From assembly GCF_000430845.1 (NCBI RefSeq), contig NZ_AUMU01000014.1:1-64000 (forward strand): 64,000 bases of DNA, in the 5' to 3' direction. Positions 1 through 9,468 of the stretch are shown here, in pieces (position 1 is the stretch's first letter; each line of letters opens with the position of its first letter). The position numbers and the translations under genes are program-made. The stretch comes from Chryseobacterium gregarium DSM 19109 (lineage in GTDB: Bacteria > Bacteroidota > Bacteroidia > Flavobacteriales > Weeksellaceae). The notes under the pieces are model-generated. The model worked only from the letters and a program-made list of their open reading frames with translations. It was not told the DNA's origin and ran no database searches.

Positions 1-206
1 GTTTTTTCCGAATTATAATCCGCTGCAGTAGCATAGTTAAAGGCAACGGCACCACTTATTGCAGAACTTCCCGCGTCGATGGAGATTACATCATTCAGGG
101 TAATGTTGACGGTTGTGGTGGCGGTAGTATTCTGAGCCTGTACATTGTTGGTTCCTGATATAATGGCTCCGATAGTTAAGGCTGCGATGGCGATTTGTTT
201 TGTCAT
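1..206 (-). CDS. Pilin-like secreted subunit, fourth copy (cut by window edge)
   Basis: The first 68 codons of a small secreted protein; the rest lies beyond the left edge. The start ATG is the complement of 204-206. The visible part, a signal peptide ending NVQAQ and then a Thr-rich segment with alternating hydrophobic residues (TVNITLNDVISID), is almost identical to the subunits at 10352-10897 and 11100-11645. The upstream DNA (207-390) is also nearly identical to the DNA upstream of those genes. It lies downstream of the whole chaperone/usher cluster and so is separated from its sisters by about 10 kb. Family assignment is by paralogy. The pilin role is inferred from context. Confidence 0.75.
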   Translation of the reverse strand, partial: MTKQIAIAALTIGAIISGTNNVQAQNTTATTTVNITLNDVISIDAGSSAISGAVAFNYATAADYNSEK

Positions 207-258
207 GATCGTATTATTTATTTTTTATTCCTGTTATTGTTTAATTGTTCTCTTTGAA

Positions 259-332
259 CACTACAAATCTACGGCGGCGATAAAAGTTTCTTTGTAGTGG
301 AAAATGGAAGTTCATGTAGTAAAATAACTACA
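259..332 (-). promoter_or_regulatory. Promoter with nested inverted repeats before edge pilin copy
   Basis: Read on the minus strand, a Bacteroidetes -7 element TAGATTTG lies at 271-264. It is enclosed by a perfect 9-bp inverted repeat, CACTACAAA (259-267) and TTTGTAGTG (291-299). A second inverted repeat, TGTAGT N6 ACTACA (315-332), lies just upstream. The same arrangement precedes the copies at 10897 and 11645, which argues that it is functional. The likely reader is an activator or repressor. The response regulator at 999-1646 is a candidate by proximity only. Confidence 0.6.
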
Positions 333-359
333 GGATATTCATTTGGTTTAAATAGAAAA

Positions 360-386
360 GCCTTCAACGCTTTACATGTTGAGGGC
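360..386 (-). terminator. Orphan hairpin from a lost upstream pilin copy
   Basis: GCCTTCAAC / GTTGAGGGC form a stem around a short loop. The same hairpin follows the intact subunit genes at 11100 and 11855. Here no subunit gene stands to its right: homology with the array stops at about 400, where the stop codon of a preceding subunit would be expected. Confidence 0.5.
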
Positions 387-453
387 CTATTTATTGTATA
401 AAAGTTGTTTTATTATTGATTTTCTGTAATTAAAGTAAGCATGGATTAGCGCA

Positions 454-718
454 AAACTTGCAGAAAAACCTCTTGACAAAGAAATTTTGAAACTCAAACA
501 ACAATCAGGAAAGGACATTCTTGTTGGAAGCCGGAGTTTGATTATTCAACTTTTAAACAGTAATCTAATGACGAATTTCAAATTTATATTCATCCTGTCA
601 CCGAAGGGAAAGGGCTGTTCCTGCTTGACCAAATCAACGACAGAATTGTTTTGAAACTCCTTCAAAATTGCTAAAACCGGAGGTAACAGTATTTTATTAT
701 GAGGCGATAAGAGTGTAA
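454..718 (+). pseudogene. RibD C-terminal / DHFR-like family remnant
   Basis: A decayed 3' part of a dihydrofolate-reductase-like (RibD C-terminal domain) gene. From 454 the frame reads LAEKPLDKEILKLKQQ followed by GKDILVGSRSLIIQLLNSN. After a frameshift near 567 it continues DEFQIYIHPVTEGKGLFLLD and then QINDRIVLKLL. A further shift near 665 leads to VTVFYYEAIRV and a stop at 716-718. These pieces in this order match the end of the family (GSxSLI, then EYxIxIHPVxxGxGxxLF, then a final YYE). The 5' half is absent. The remaining bases to 998 hold a GGGGG/CCCCC hairpin (820-841) and no gene I can recognise. Confidence 0.75.
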
Positions 719-998
719 AACAACGAACCGTTAATAATATGTTTATAAAATTGCGGCGGGACGCCAGGCATTCGACTTAAAGCTTTTGTGGTTAATTGAA
801 GTAGCGGAGTAAAGAATCTGGGGGTACTTTAAAAGCCCCCCACTTTGTCGGATAACACTTATTGTCTTCAGAAGGCAGCGATGCGGGATGATGAATTCAG
901 GGAACTGAAAAAGATCCCTCTTTCTTCGGGATGATAGGTCAGTTTTATCGTATTTTAAAAGATCCCTCGGGATTACAAACCGGGAAATAACAGAATGT

Positions 999-1646
999 TT
1001 AATGATTATACAACCTTAGTATCTCTACCAATTCGGGTACAGATCGTATTTTCAGCTTCTCAAACAGCCTGTTTTTGTAAGTGCTGATCGTTGATGAATG
1101 GAGATTCAGCTGATTAGAAATTTCTTTGAGGGGAAGACCTTCTGCAAGCTTATTGGCAATCTGCAATTCGCGGTCTGATAGCGCTTCAAAGGAAGAATTT
1201 TTTGCTGCGCCGGTTAATGACTCTAAAAACATCGCTTCTTTTACATTATCACTCACATATCGGCCCTTAGTGAGCATCGCCGTTAAAGCAGCCTCAATTA
1301 CTTCAGTAGAGCTTTGCTTGCTCAGATAGCCACCGGCACCCATCTTTAGGTAACGCATCCCATACAACTCTTCATCCTGTGAAGAAAATATGAGAATTTT
1401 TAATTCAGGCTGGTGAATTTTTATGTAATCGATCGCTTCCTGAACAGTACCATTAGGCATATTGACGTCCATAATGGCCAGATCCAATTCTTCTTTCAGA
1501 ATTACTTTGTACAGCGATTTATAATCCTCTACTTCCGTAATTATGGCATCGGGCATGAGTCGTTTGATCGTTTGTATCAAACCCATCCGGACAATACCAT
1601 GATCATCTGCTACAACAATACGAACATTTAATTTTAAATCCTTCAT
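999..1646 (-). CDS. NarL/FixJ-type response regulator
   Basis: A 215-residue two-component response regulator. The receiver domain (about residues 8-125) has the acidic pair in VVADDH, the phosphoacceptor Asp60 in LAIMDVNMP and the conserved Lys110 in GGYLSK. A LuxR-type helix-turn-helix (about 154-210, LSDRELQIANKLAEGLPLK) binds DNA. The start overlaps the stop of the histidine kinase gene by 4 bp, so the two are co-translated and are presumably partners. The pair lies at the end of a run of closely spaced minus-strand genes that starts with pilin-like subunits, so it may control that cluster. The regulatory target is an inference. Confidence 0.93.
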   Translation of the reverse strand: MKDLKLNVRIVVADDHGIVRMGLIQTIKRLMPDAIITEVEDYKSLYKVILKEELDLAIMDVNMPNGTVQEAIDYIKIHQPELKILIFSSQDEELYGMRYLKMGAGGYLSKQSSTEVIEAALTAMLTKGRYVSDNVKEAMFLESLTGAAKNSSFEALSDRELQIANKLAEGLPLKEISNQLNLHSSTISTYKNRLFEKLKIRSVPELVEILRLYNH

Positions 1647-2377
1647 TCATTAAATTTAGGTAGAAAAAGGGAAACAGTTGTTCCGTTATTTTCAGACGAA
1701 ATGATGTCGATTTTTCCACACATCAAGGATATAAAATTTTTTACAATTTTCAAACTTAATCCGACACCTTTTTCGCCCGCAGTTCCTTGGAATACGGGAT
1801 TATCGTAAGTGTAGATATCAGATAAATACTTTTCATCCATTCCCGTTCCTAAATCAATCACAGAAAGTATGACCTGATCACCTTCTATAACTGTCTGTAA
1901 ATAAATATCTTGCCCCGGTAAAGAGTATTTTACCGCATTGTTAAAAATTTTGTCTAAAACATATTCGAGCAACACTCGATCGGTTATAATAAATGCATTA
2001 TGATCTCCTTTAAAATAAAATTTAATGTTTTTTTCTTTTAGTTTAGCAGCGTATTTTTCTTCTAAATGGTGAAAAAGATCCATTACCATGATTTTCACAG
2101 GTTTAATCTTAAATTCCCCGTATTGTGTTTTTAACCAGGCGGTGCTGTCCTGAACGGTTTGCAGATTCTTCCGGGCATCGCTTTTTACATGCGGCAACAA
2201 CTTAAAAAAATCTTCCTCACTTACGGTCTTTTGTTCCACCGCTTCTATAAGCCATAAAAAATTTCCAAATATTTCTTTTGAGTCATGAGACAATATCGAG
2301 ATCAGTCCGTTCTTGAAATTGATTTCGTTTTCCAGTTTTTCGATTTTTATCTGCAGTTCCTTGATAGGGTCATTCAT
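1643..2377 (-). CDS. Small soluble-type sensor histidine kinase
   Basis: A 244-residue kinase without a visible membrane segment or sensor domain. A short N-terminal coiled-coil (residues 5-25) leads into a dimerisation/phosphoacceptor region with ISILSHDSKEIF, His31 being the likely phosphorylated residue. The HATPase domain shows an N box (DKIFNNAVKYS), a G1 box (DLGTGM) and a G2 box (GVGLSL). It overlaps the response regulator gene by 4 bp. With no sensor of its own it may take its input from the hybrid kinase encoded just upstream. That link is an inference. Confidence 0.88.
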   Translation of the reverse strand: MNDPIKELQIKIEKLENEINFKNGLISILSHDSKEIFGNFLWLIEAVEQKTVSEEDFFKLLPHVKSDARKNLQTVQDSTAWLKTQYGEFKIKPVKIMVMDLFHHLEEKYAAKLKEKNIKFYFKGDHNAFIITDRVLLEYVLDKIFNNAVKYSLPGQDIYLQTVIEGDQVILSVIDLGTGMDEKYLSDIYTYDNPVFQGTAGEKGVGLSLKIVKNFISLMCGKIDIISSENNGTTVSLFLPKFNE

Positions 2378-2439
2378 AATGTAAGTATAAATGTAAAAAA
2401 ATTTCTATCTCAATATTTTTTTAAAGCTGATTTTATGAT

Positions 2440-5187
2440 TTACTTTCTATCCATTTCTTTGCCAAACCATTTCTGGATCATATCCGATAAGGTTTGTTTT
2501 AATAAAGGTTTGTTTAAAAAGTCTGACATTCCGGCTTGCAGGCATTTTTCTTTCTCGCCAGGAAGGCTGCCTGCCGTTAGCGCAATGATAGGAATTTCGA
2601 TATTTTTTTCCATCGCTCTTATTTTTTGGGTTGCTTCAATGCCATTGAGCTGGGGCATCTGGATGTCCATTAAAATAAGATCAGGGCTTTCTTTCTGGTA
2701 TTGTTCAACCGCTTCGGTCCCGTCTTTTGCCTCGATGATTAAAGCCTGCGGAAGAATCTCCACTAAATAAGTTTTAGTAAGAAGCATATTAATAGCATTA
2801 TCTTCAGCAATCAAAATTTTTATTTCGTTTGTACAGACTTCACTTACGACATTTTTTATTGGCTCCCGTTTTTTCTTTTCAGAATTCTTTAAGGTGGATA
2901 AAACCTGGTACATCTGTTTCATACGAATCGGTTTTACGAGCCTGTTTTTTATTTCCAATTCGTCACATGCATCCTGCAAATTAGTGTCATCGGACGAGCT
3001 GTACAAAACAACATACGGCGCTACATGGGTGACGTCGGGAACAATATTTTTCATTTTTCTAATGGTTTCAATGCCATCCATAATAGGCATATGATAATCC
3101 ATAATGATCACATCGAATTCAGACTTGTCCATGATCAAAAGCAAAGCCTTCAACCCGCTATCGCATTCCATTACTTCGATATTTTTTCGTTCCAGCATCC
3201 TTTTCAGGATTTTCCGGTTGTTTTCATTATCGTCCACAATCAAAACTCTCTTAATATCGGTTAAGCTTAAATCATATTCCTCTTCCTCCGTATCAAACTG
3301 AATATCAAAGAAAAAATCGCTGCCCTTTCCCTGATCGCTTTCGACTTGTAAAACACTGCCGGCAAGTGCCAAGATTTGGTTCGAAATAGTAAGTCCCAGG
3401 CCTGTACCTCCATATCTTTTAGTAATACTGCCATCTTCCTGTGAAAACGCGTTAAAAATTTCCGCCTGTTTTTCGCTGTTAATTCCAATCCCTGTATCTC
3501 GAACTCCAAATCGGATGCGTTTTTTTCCTTCTCCTAAATCATCTAAAACTTTAACATATAAAACAATCTCGCCTTCCTCAGTAAATTTTAAAGCATTGCT
3601 CAAAAGATTGACGAAAACCTGTTTTAAGCGCATCTCATCAGTCCATAGATATCGAGGTATGGTGTCGTCAATATCGATGAGCATTTCTAACTGCTTTTTA
3701 GTATTACTGTATGCAACAATATTGAAGGCTTCTGAAACCAGTTCTTCGATCTCTACTTTGTCGAGGTTCAGCTTCAGTTTCTGCTTTTCTAATTTTGAGA
3801 AATCCAAAATATCGTTGATGATGCTATACAAGGAAACTCCGGATTGATTGATAATTTCCAGATACTGTCTTTGCGTTTCGTCCAGACTGGTTTCTAAAAG
3901 GAGCTCTGTAAAGCCGATTATACCATTTAACGGGGTTCTGATCTCATGGCTCATATTGGCGACAAACTCCGATTTTAGGGCATAAGCTTTTTCTGCTAAC
4001 TCTTTTGCTCCCAAGATCTCATTCTCCATTTTTTTTCTTTCGGTGATGTCCACTGCATTAGCCATTACCTGTAAATTGCCATCTACATTCTCGTCTATCG
4101 CACTCATAAAGTGCCAAATGGCTTTTTCGCCATTTTTCTTGCGGATGGTCATTTCACCTGATGCATGATTTGAAGTTTTAATCTGCCTCAGGTATATTTT
4201 TACATTATCATGCTTTTCCGGGATGATGAGATCGAAAAGGTTAATGCTCAGTAATTCTTCTCTGGAAAAACCTGAGGCCTTTAAACCCGCTTCATTTACA
4301 TCCAGAAAATTACCTTCGGTATCATGAATACTTATTATTCCCTGGCTTTTTTCAAAAAGACCGCGATATTTCTGTTCACTTCTTCTAAGTGATTCTTTTT
4401 TGGTGGTAAATTCTGTAACATCTCTCCCGATGGTGTATGCCAATCCAGATTCAGGTTCAGGAACACAGATCCATTCTATCCATTTAACCTCTCCGGATTT
4501 TATGATGTATCGGTTGGTGAAATTAAATAAAGTTTCACCCAGTGCTAATGCTTCTACTGCCTGTAAAGTACTTTGCCTGTCTTCCGGATGAACAAATTCC
4601 ATAAAACTTTTACTCATAAACTGTTCATCGCTCCACCCCAACATTTTCGAAAAGGCGGGATTTAGTTTTACGAATTTACCTTCCAAAGACAAAACGCCTA
4701 ACAAATCGTTGGATGTTTCAAAAAGCGCATCATAATTGCTTAAAAGCTGTTCTTTTTCTTTACCCAAATACCATTTTGACGCTTGGTCCAGGATCTTATT
4801 GACAAACTCTTCCTCCGGCTTATCTAAATTTTTCTCTTCCCTGCCAAATAAATTTAAATGAGCGATAAGACTGTCCTCAAGACCCGGGATGGGATAACTT
4901 CTATGGAATTTAAATTCCGGGTTCTTCAACTCATAAACCGAAGTCCGATTATCCAAAAGAAAGTGAGGGTTCTGAGGATAAATCTGATTGGGGGACGCAT
5001 CACTGGAAGCGAGAACATACACCTTCCCTTCCGAGGAAATACTCATAGTACTAAGCTCCATGCTGGTCATCTTAGCCGCCGCGAACACTAAGAAATCAAA
5101 AACACCGGCATATTTTTTTTCGAATGCATTTAATTTATCAATATCGTGCTGATCCGGCGATTGATAATTCCTATTAAAGTGGTTCAT
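2440..5187 (-). CDS. Hybrid histidine kinase with two PAS and two receiver domains
   Basis: A 915-residue cytoplasmic hybrid kinase. Residues 1-140 form a GAF-like or otherwise divergent sensory region. Two PAS domains follow (about 150-265 and 272-390). The HisKA box SHEIRTPLNGIIGF carries His414. The HATPase domain has DTGIGI (564-569) and GGTGLGL (593-599). Two receiver domains have phosphoacceptors Asp697 (IIMDYHMP) and Asp841 (ILMDIQMP). No membrane segment is evident. It lies 26 bp after the tip-like gene and 62 bp before the small kinase gene, in the same orientation, which suggests one transcript with the pilus-like cluster. Confidence 0.92.
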   Translation of the reverse strand: MNHFNRNYQSPDQHDIDKLNAFEKKYAGVFDFLVFAAAKMTSMELSTMSISSEGKVYVLASSDASPNQIYPQNPHFLLDNRTSVYELKNPEFKFHRSYPIPGLEDSLIAHLNLFGREEKNLDKPEEEFVNKILDQASKWYLGKEKEQLLSNYDALFETSNDLLGVLSLEGKFVKLNPAFSKMLGWSDEQFMSKSFMEFVHPEDRQSTLQAVEALALGETLFNFTNRYIIKSGEVKWIEWICVPEPESGLAYTIGRDVTEFTTKKESLRRSEQKYRGLFEKSQGIISIHDTEGNFLDVNEAGLKASGFSREELLSINLFDLIIPEKHDNVKIYLRQIKTSNHASGEMTIRKKNGEKAIWHFMSAIDENVDGNLQVMANAVDITERKKMENEILGAKELAEKAYALKSEFVANMSHEIRTPLNGIIGFTELLLETSLDETQRQYLEIINQSGVSLYSIINDILDFSKLEKQKLKLNLDKVEIEELVSEAFNIVAYSNTKKQLEMLIDIDDTIPRYLWTDEMRLKQVFVNLLSNALKFTEEGEIVLYVKVLDDLGEGKKRIRFGVRDTGIGINSEKQAEIFNAFSQEDGSITKRYGGTGLGLTISNQILALAGSVLQVESDQGKGSDFFFDIQFDTEEEEYDLSLTDIKRVLIVDDNENNRKILKRMLERKNIEVMECDSGLKALLLIMDKSEFDVIIMDYHMPIMDGIETIRKMKNIVPDVTHVAPYVVLYSSSDDTNLQDACDELEIKNRLVKPIRMKQMYQVLSTLKNSEKKKREPIKNVVSEVCTNEIKILIAEDNAINMLLTKTYLVEILPQALIIEAKDGTEAVEQYQKESPDLILMDIQMPQLNGIEATQKIRAMEKNIEIPIIALTAGSLPGEKEKCLQAGMSDFLNKPLLKQTLSDMIQKWFGKEMDRK

Positions 5188-5213
5188 AAGGAAGGTTTTT
5201 TTGGGAAGTATTG

Positions 5214-6644
5214 TTAAATTGCCGTAAAGCTATAATAGACATTGATAGAGTAAGTGGTATTTTCCTTCCCTACCAGACTTTGGGCCCCCGCAGGTGGTAT
5301 ACTATATCTTATATTCAATTCCCGGTCCAAAACCGGTGTTCCGTTAAAGAGTATTTTTTGGGGTGTTTTGGATAGAGGAGCATTTACAGAGCTTCCATCC
5401 ACGCCAATTTGTAATATATTGGAATTGATATTCGTCTGGACACCGCCTTTTTTGAAATAATTTTCGTCCGATTTTACATACAGTTCAAAGCTCTCATTAT
5501 TGGACAATATAATTTGGCTTGGAACTATTTGTGACTGGCCATTGGTGTAATGGGCAGCGGTATTAAAATTGAAGTTTACATTCCGTCCGGAACTGGGGAT
5601 GGTGATCTCCGACCGAGGGAGCACCTTTAACTGAACCGCTGTATTTTGCAAACTGTTCATTGCATTATCTGTACTTATGGCATTGAAATTCAATTCAAAC
5701 GTATAAGTTCCGGCTTCAAAAAAATAGTTTTTAAAATCTTCCGCAGAAACATAAAGCTCTGGAATGAAGTTGTTTCTGTTTCCCGCTACCACACTAAAAT
5801 TAGCAGGGGAAAAATTCTGGAAATTGGCGGATAAGGCTTTGGTTGTGAGTGCAGATCCATCACTGCCCAGTTTAATGCTTGCTATATTTCTGGTTCCCGG
5901 AACCCCTTTAGAAGAAGTGAACTGAATATTTGTGGAAGCAGCTTTCGCCCATAAATTAAAATCGACCGTATGCCCGATTTCCGCATTTTCCAAATTGAAT
6001 ACCCGCGTGCCTGTAATCCGGTAGTCATTCAAAGAAGATATTTCTATGTATTTTGTTAAAGATGTGGTGAGCCATCTCATAGATTGAGGAATGACTAAAA
6101 TTGTTTTAAAATTACGTGGGGTGAAATCGTTATAATTCTGACTGATATCCATGGAGTAATTCCCGGCCCGGTAGGCATTCGCAGCAAATTGGGCAGCTGG
6201 TATTTTAAACGTAAAATTGATATTTCCCCGGTTAAATCCTCCTCCAATAATGGACACGGGCGGTTCAAACCATCTTATAGGGCTTGTACTGAACGACTGA
6301 AAACCTGGTAAAAACCCTGAAAGTCCGGTAGACGGCAGCTGTCCGCCCATACTTTCTAACTGCCACAGAAGAACGGAACTGGGTAAAGTAAATGATGAAG
6401 AAGACTGGGTAAAATTTGGTCCGGACACAGAGGTAAATGTAGGAGCTATTGGGCCTAATCCAAAAAAGCCATAATCCCAGTTTGTTCTGTTGGTGTTCAT
6501 TACCCTTGTAGGTACTGAGGTAAATTCAACCCTGTTAAAAATATTATTTTCAGGAATCGACAGATACACATCCTGAGCTTTCGTGACTGCAGACCCGCAG
6601 AACACGGTAAAAATTCCTATTAAAAAAGCCCTCATCTTTTTCAT
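5214..6644 (-). CDS. Secreted tip-adhesin-like protein of pilus-like cluster
   Basis: A 476-residue exported protein with a signal peptide (MKKMRAFLIGIFTVFCGSAVTKAQ). I recognise no catalytic motif. The sequence is rich in Asn, Thr, Ser and aromatic residues in beta-strand patterns. It ends in an alternating strand, TYSINVYYSFTAI, that resembles the last strand of the neighbouring subunits (TYTQTVTYTATAL). That suggests an N-terminal receptor-like module followed by a pilin-like module, the layout of a two-domain tip adhesin such as CsuE. It starts 10 bp after the usher-like gene. The adhesin role rests on gene order and the terminal strand, not on clear sequence homology. Confidence 0.6.
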   Translation of the reverse strand: MKKMRAFLIGIFTVFCGSAVTKAQDVYLSIPENNIFNRVEFTSVPTRVMNTNRTNWDYGFFGLGPIAPTFTSVSGPNFTQSSSSFTLPSSVLLWQLESMGGQLPSTGLSGFLPGFQSFSTSPIRWFEPPVSIIGGGFNRGNINFTFKIPAAQFAANAYRAGNYSMDISQNYNDFTPRNFKTILVIPQSMRWLTTSLTKYIEISSLNDYRITGTRVFNLENAEIGHTVDFNLWAKAASTNIQFTSSKGVPGTRNIASIKLGSDGSALTTKALSANFQNFSPANFSVVAGNRNNFIPELYVSAEDFKNYFFEAGTYTFELNFNAISTDNAMNSLQNTAVQLKVLPRSEITIPSSGRNVNFNFNTAAHYTNGQSQIVPSQIILSNNESFELYVKSDENYFKKGGVQTNINSNILQIGVDGSSVNAPLSKTPQKILFNGTPVLDRELNIRYSIPPAGAQSLVGKENTTYSINVYYSFTAI

Positions 6645-6654
6645 ACTTCTAAAT

Positions 6655-9459
6655 TTAAAACTTTTTCACCTTAATGGTGGTATCTTTCTTCTTATATTCA
6701 AACACCACAGTTTTTGAATAACCTTCTTTTGTCACCTGAATCGTTTGGGTGGGTTGTGTATAACTGTATTTGTCATTTTCAATATAGAGGTCATATTTTC
6801 CATCTTTCAGGAAAAACTCAAACTCATTTTTTTGGTTAACCACGGCGGTATAAATCTTACCATCTCCACTTTTTGCATACACCACGATCCCGGTTACATC
6901 CGTTTCCAAAACATCGTAGGCTTGTTTGATCTCTGTTAATTTCCCGCTTACCCTGATGTTTTTTACCAAGCTTACTTTGCGGTTGATATTGTTATTTACC
7001 ATGATTACAGGATCCATCATCAACCGGGCGCCTGCACTTTCGTTCACCTTCAGGGTGTAAATACCTTCAGGCACATTCTGAAAAACTACTTTCCCGTTCT
7101 TATCTGTCAATGCAACAAAATTTTCCAGTTTCACTATTTCATTTGCAAGTACCGATTCACCGTTATCCAGGAGTCCATTGAAATTTTTATCTTCAAATAA
7201 CTGGAACGTCACTTTATGATTTCCAAGGGCCGTAGCTGCAGTAAAATATTTTTTAATCCCGACTCTGAACTGGTAATAACTGCCGCTGCTTGCATAAGCA
7301 GCTGTAGATTTATAACCGGAAAAATTAAAATAACCTGTGGTAGACCAGGAAGGCGAAATTTTATATTCCAGATTACCGCTCACATTGCTGTTTAAATTTT
7401 CATAAAGTTCCGAATAGGAAGTTCCGGCTGAAAAAGATCCGGTCAGCTTATTATTCATCATCTGGAAATTATACGAGGCGTATACATTGTAGTTGGCGAA
7501 ATTACGGTCTGCATCGTAATAAGAATTTAAATCAAACACATTAGTTGCATTCCATTGGGCTGTTCCGTTGAGGGAAAAGGATTTATACCTGTAAGACAAG
7601 GTTGTCTTCAGACTGTGGAACCAATCGGCCCTGTGGTTCTCTTTTGAATAAGAATATTCCGCCGTCCAGTTCAATCCGTGAGCACCCAATGTAGCGCTGA
7701 TGTTGGTCTCCAGCCGGTAAGAAAAAAGTTCCTGCGAGGTATAAAAATTGGCTGTTTTTTGCCTTTCAACCTTTGGAGCCAGCAGAAAATTCCACTTTTT
7801 TAAAGAAAACTGGTAACCTGATCCCAAAGCTTCTGTACTGTTGAAATAATAACGCAGATTAGCGGTATTCCCAGGTTGGATGGGTGCAGTCTGGAAACTC
7901 AGGAACTCGGGGTCTACCTGCGAATTCTGATATTGTATAAAAGCGCGCCGAGAATCAGAAAATTGGCGGCTGATCCGCTGATTTGAAAGAAAAGATCCCC
8001 GTTTGATCCCTGCATAACTTTTGGTGGCAAAGGAATTAAGAGATTGTATATCCCATTTCCCTATTTTTCCCTCGTAATTGGCTCCCATTAAAGCTCCTGC
8101 GTTTTCATCATTGTTCAAAAGGCCTTTTTCGTGGCTGAGGCCCACCTCCGTGCGGATGATATGTTTATCATTAAGTAAAAATGATGTTACCGCATTCGCC
8201 ACCTGCGTATCTACGTTAAAGCGCGGATCATGGTCGAATATATAGGACACTTTCCCATTGAAAGATTTAGCATTCCCAAAACCATATTTTGCACCCACCA
8301 TCTTAGATCCTTGTGTTTGTTGGAAATAGGTACCGTACAGGTTATAATTATTTTCCAGCGCAAGAATTTCAATCTGGTTATTGTTACCGAATTTGGCAGA
8401 AACTTTCCCGCCTCTTCCGAAAACCGGGTAATCGTAATCGTTGCTATTAACATTTCCTACCCGTAATACCGTATTTTTTCTCTCCAGTTCCAGCCAGGTA
8501 TCATACACGTTGTAACGGCCGTCTTCAAGATAGTAATCTGCACCCATATTGAAGCGTGATTTTAAATTTTCAGTCACCCGAAACGCTGTGTTTCCCCTCA
8601 ATTGAAGATAATTGAAACCTGAACTGTTTTCATTATAGCTCATTTCCGCAAAATTACTTCCGCTCACCGATTCGTTTCCCCGGGCAATTTGTCTGTTGTG
8701 CGATAAAATAACCAAGTAGAGCGTGTTGCTTCCCACGATTTTATTATCAAGCAGATCTGTTGCGATTGCATTAATATTAAATTCCGGATAAAGCGTATTC
8801 TGTTTTCTGACCGCAATTTTGATCTCAACCGTTTGTTTTTCTAAACCTTCCAGAGATACGGTTTGTTGTTTTGGCATCATTTCCAAACCATCAGGAATGG
8901 ATTGCAAATCAATCTTAACGGTTCGTTTATTATAACCCTGGTTTTCTACAATCAGCAGAATTGAAGATTCGGGCGCAGCAGGATTAATGAAATTTTCGTA
9001 TGTAGCTGTATAAATTGCGATGTTTTTGTTCTCGTCTTTGTCAACAAAGAAAGAAGCGCTTTCAGTTCTGGTGACCGTTGGGGTGGTGTACGAAACCTGG
9101 AATATGATCTCATTGGATCTCAGTTTCATAAAATCCACATTGGCGATCAATTTCACAGGAAGATTTTTAGACTGACCCGCACCTATGACAAAGCCATTTT
9201 TAGGATAGAAAAGCAATCCCGGATATTTTTCTTCAGGTATGATATTCTGAATGGTAATCTCTTCAGAACTTTTATTCTCAATGACTAGGAAATCAGTAAA
9301 AGTAGAACCCTTCTCAACAGCTACACTGTCATTTTCAAAACGGATTCGGATGTCCTTCTTTTCCTGCGCAAAGGCCAACGAGAAGTGCAGAAGAACAAAT
9401 ACAAAAAATAAGATTGTTCTTCTTAGGATTGATATCGATATTCCATTTTGTGGTTTCAA
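6655..9459 (-). CDS. Outer-membrane usher-like beta-barrel protein
   Basis: A 934-residue exported protein with a signal peptide ending SLAFAQ. Residues 30-260 look like two Ig-like domains with typical cell-surface strand patterns. Residues 265-745 are an aromatic-rich repeat of amphipathic strands consistent with a large barrel. Residues 750-930 carry two small beta-sandwich modules: the first contains LFEDKNFNGLLDNGES and GKVVFQNVPEGIYTLKV (carboxypeptidase-regulatory or SdrD-B-like), the second ends near the C terminus. Size and position between a PapD-like chaperone and a tip-like gene match an usher that secretes and anchors pilin subunits. I see no diagnostic PapC/FimD motif, so this is usher-like by architecture and context. 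Confidence 0.6.
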   Translation of the reverse strand: MKPQNGISISILRRTILFFVFVLLHFSLAFAQEKKDIRIRFENDSVAVEKGSTFTDFLVIENKSSEEITIQNIIPEEKYPGLLFYPKNGFVIGAGQSKNLPVKLIANVDFMKLRSNEIIFQVSYTTPTVTRTESASFFVDKDENKNIAIYTATYENFINPAAPESSILLIVENQGYNKRTVKIDLQSIPDGLEMMPKQQTVSLEGLEKQTVEIKIAVRKQNTLYPEFNINAIATDLLDNKIVGSNTLYLVILSHNRQIARGNESVSGSNFAEMSYNENSSGFNYLQLRGNTAFRVTENLKSRFNMGADYYLEDGRYNVYDTWLELERKNTVLRVGNVNSNDYDYPVFGRGGKVSAKFGNNNQIEILALENNYNLYGTYFQQTQGSKMVGAKYGFGNAKSFNGKVSYIFDHDPRFNVDTQVANAVTSFLLNDKHIIRTEVGLSHEKGLLNNDENAGALMGANYEGKIGKWDIQSLNSFATKSYAGIKRGSFLSNQRISRQFSDSRRAFIQYQNSQVDPEFLSFQTAPIQPGNTANLRYYFNSTEALGSGYQFSLKKWNFLLAPKVERQKTANFYTSQELFSYRLETNISATLGAHGLNWTAEYSYSKENHRADWFHSLKTTLSYRYKSFSLNGTAQWNATNVFDLNSYYDADRNFANYNVYASYNFQMMNNKLTGSFSAGTSYSELYENLNSNVSGNLEYKISPSWSTTGYFNFSGYKSTAAYASSGSYYQFRVGIKKYFTAATALGNHKVTFQLFEDKNFNGLLDNGESVLANEIVKLENFVALTDKNGKVVFQNVPEGIYTLKVNESAGARLMMDPVIMVNNNINRKVSLVKNIRVSGKLTEIKQAYDVLETDVTGIVVYAKSGDGKIYTAVVNQKNEFEFFLKDGKYDLYIENDKYSYTQPTQTIQVTKEGYSKTVVFEYKKKDTTIKVKKF

Positions 9460-9468
9460 GACTTAATT

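Noticed and set aside
259..332. CRISPR-like interpretation of the recurrent ACTACA/TGTAGT repeats
   Set aside because: There are only a few half-sites per promoter with fixed spacing and no unique spacers. They repeat because the whole promoter is duplicated.
6655..9459. TonB-dependent receptor for the 934-residue barrel protein
   Set aside because: There is no TonB box and no plug of the SusC type at the N terminus. Ig-like domains come first and small sandwich domains last, and the neighbours are pilin- and chaperone-like.
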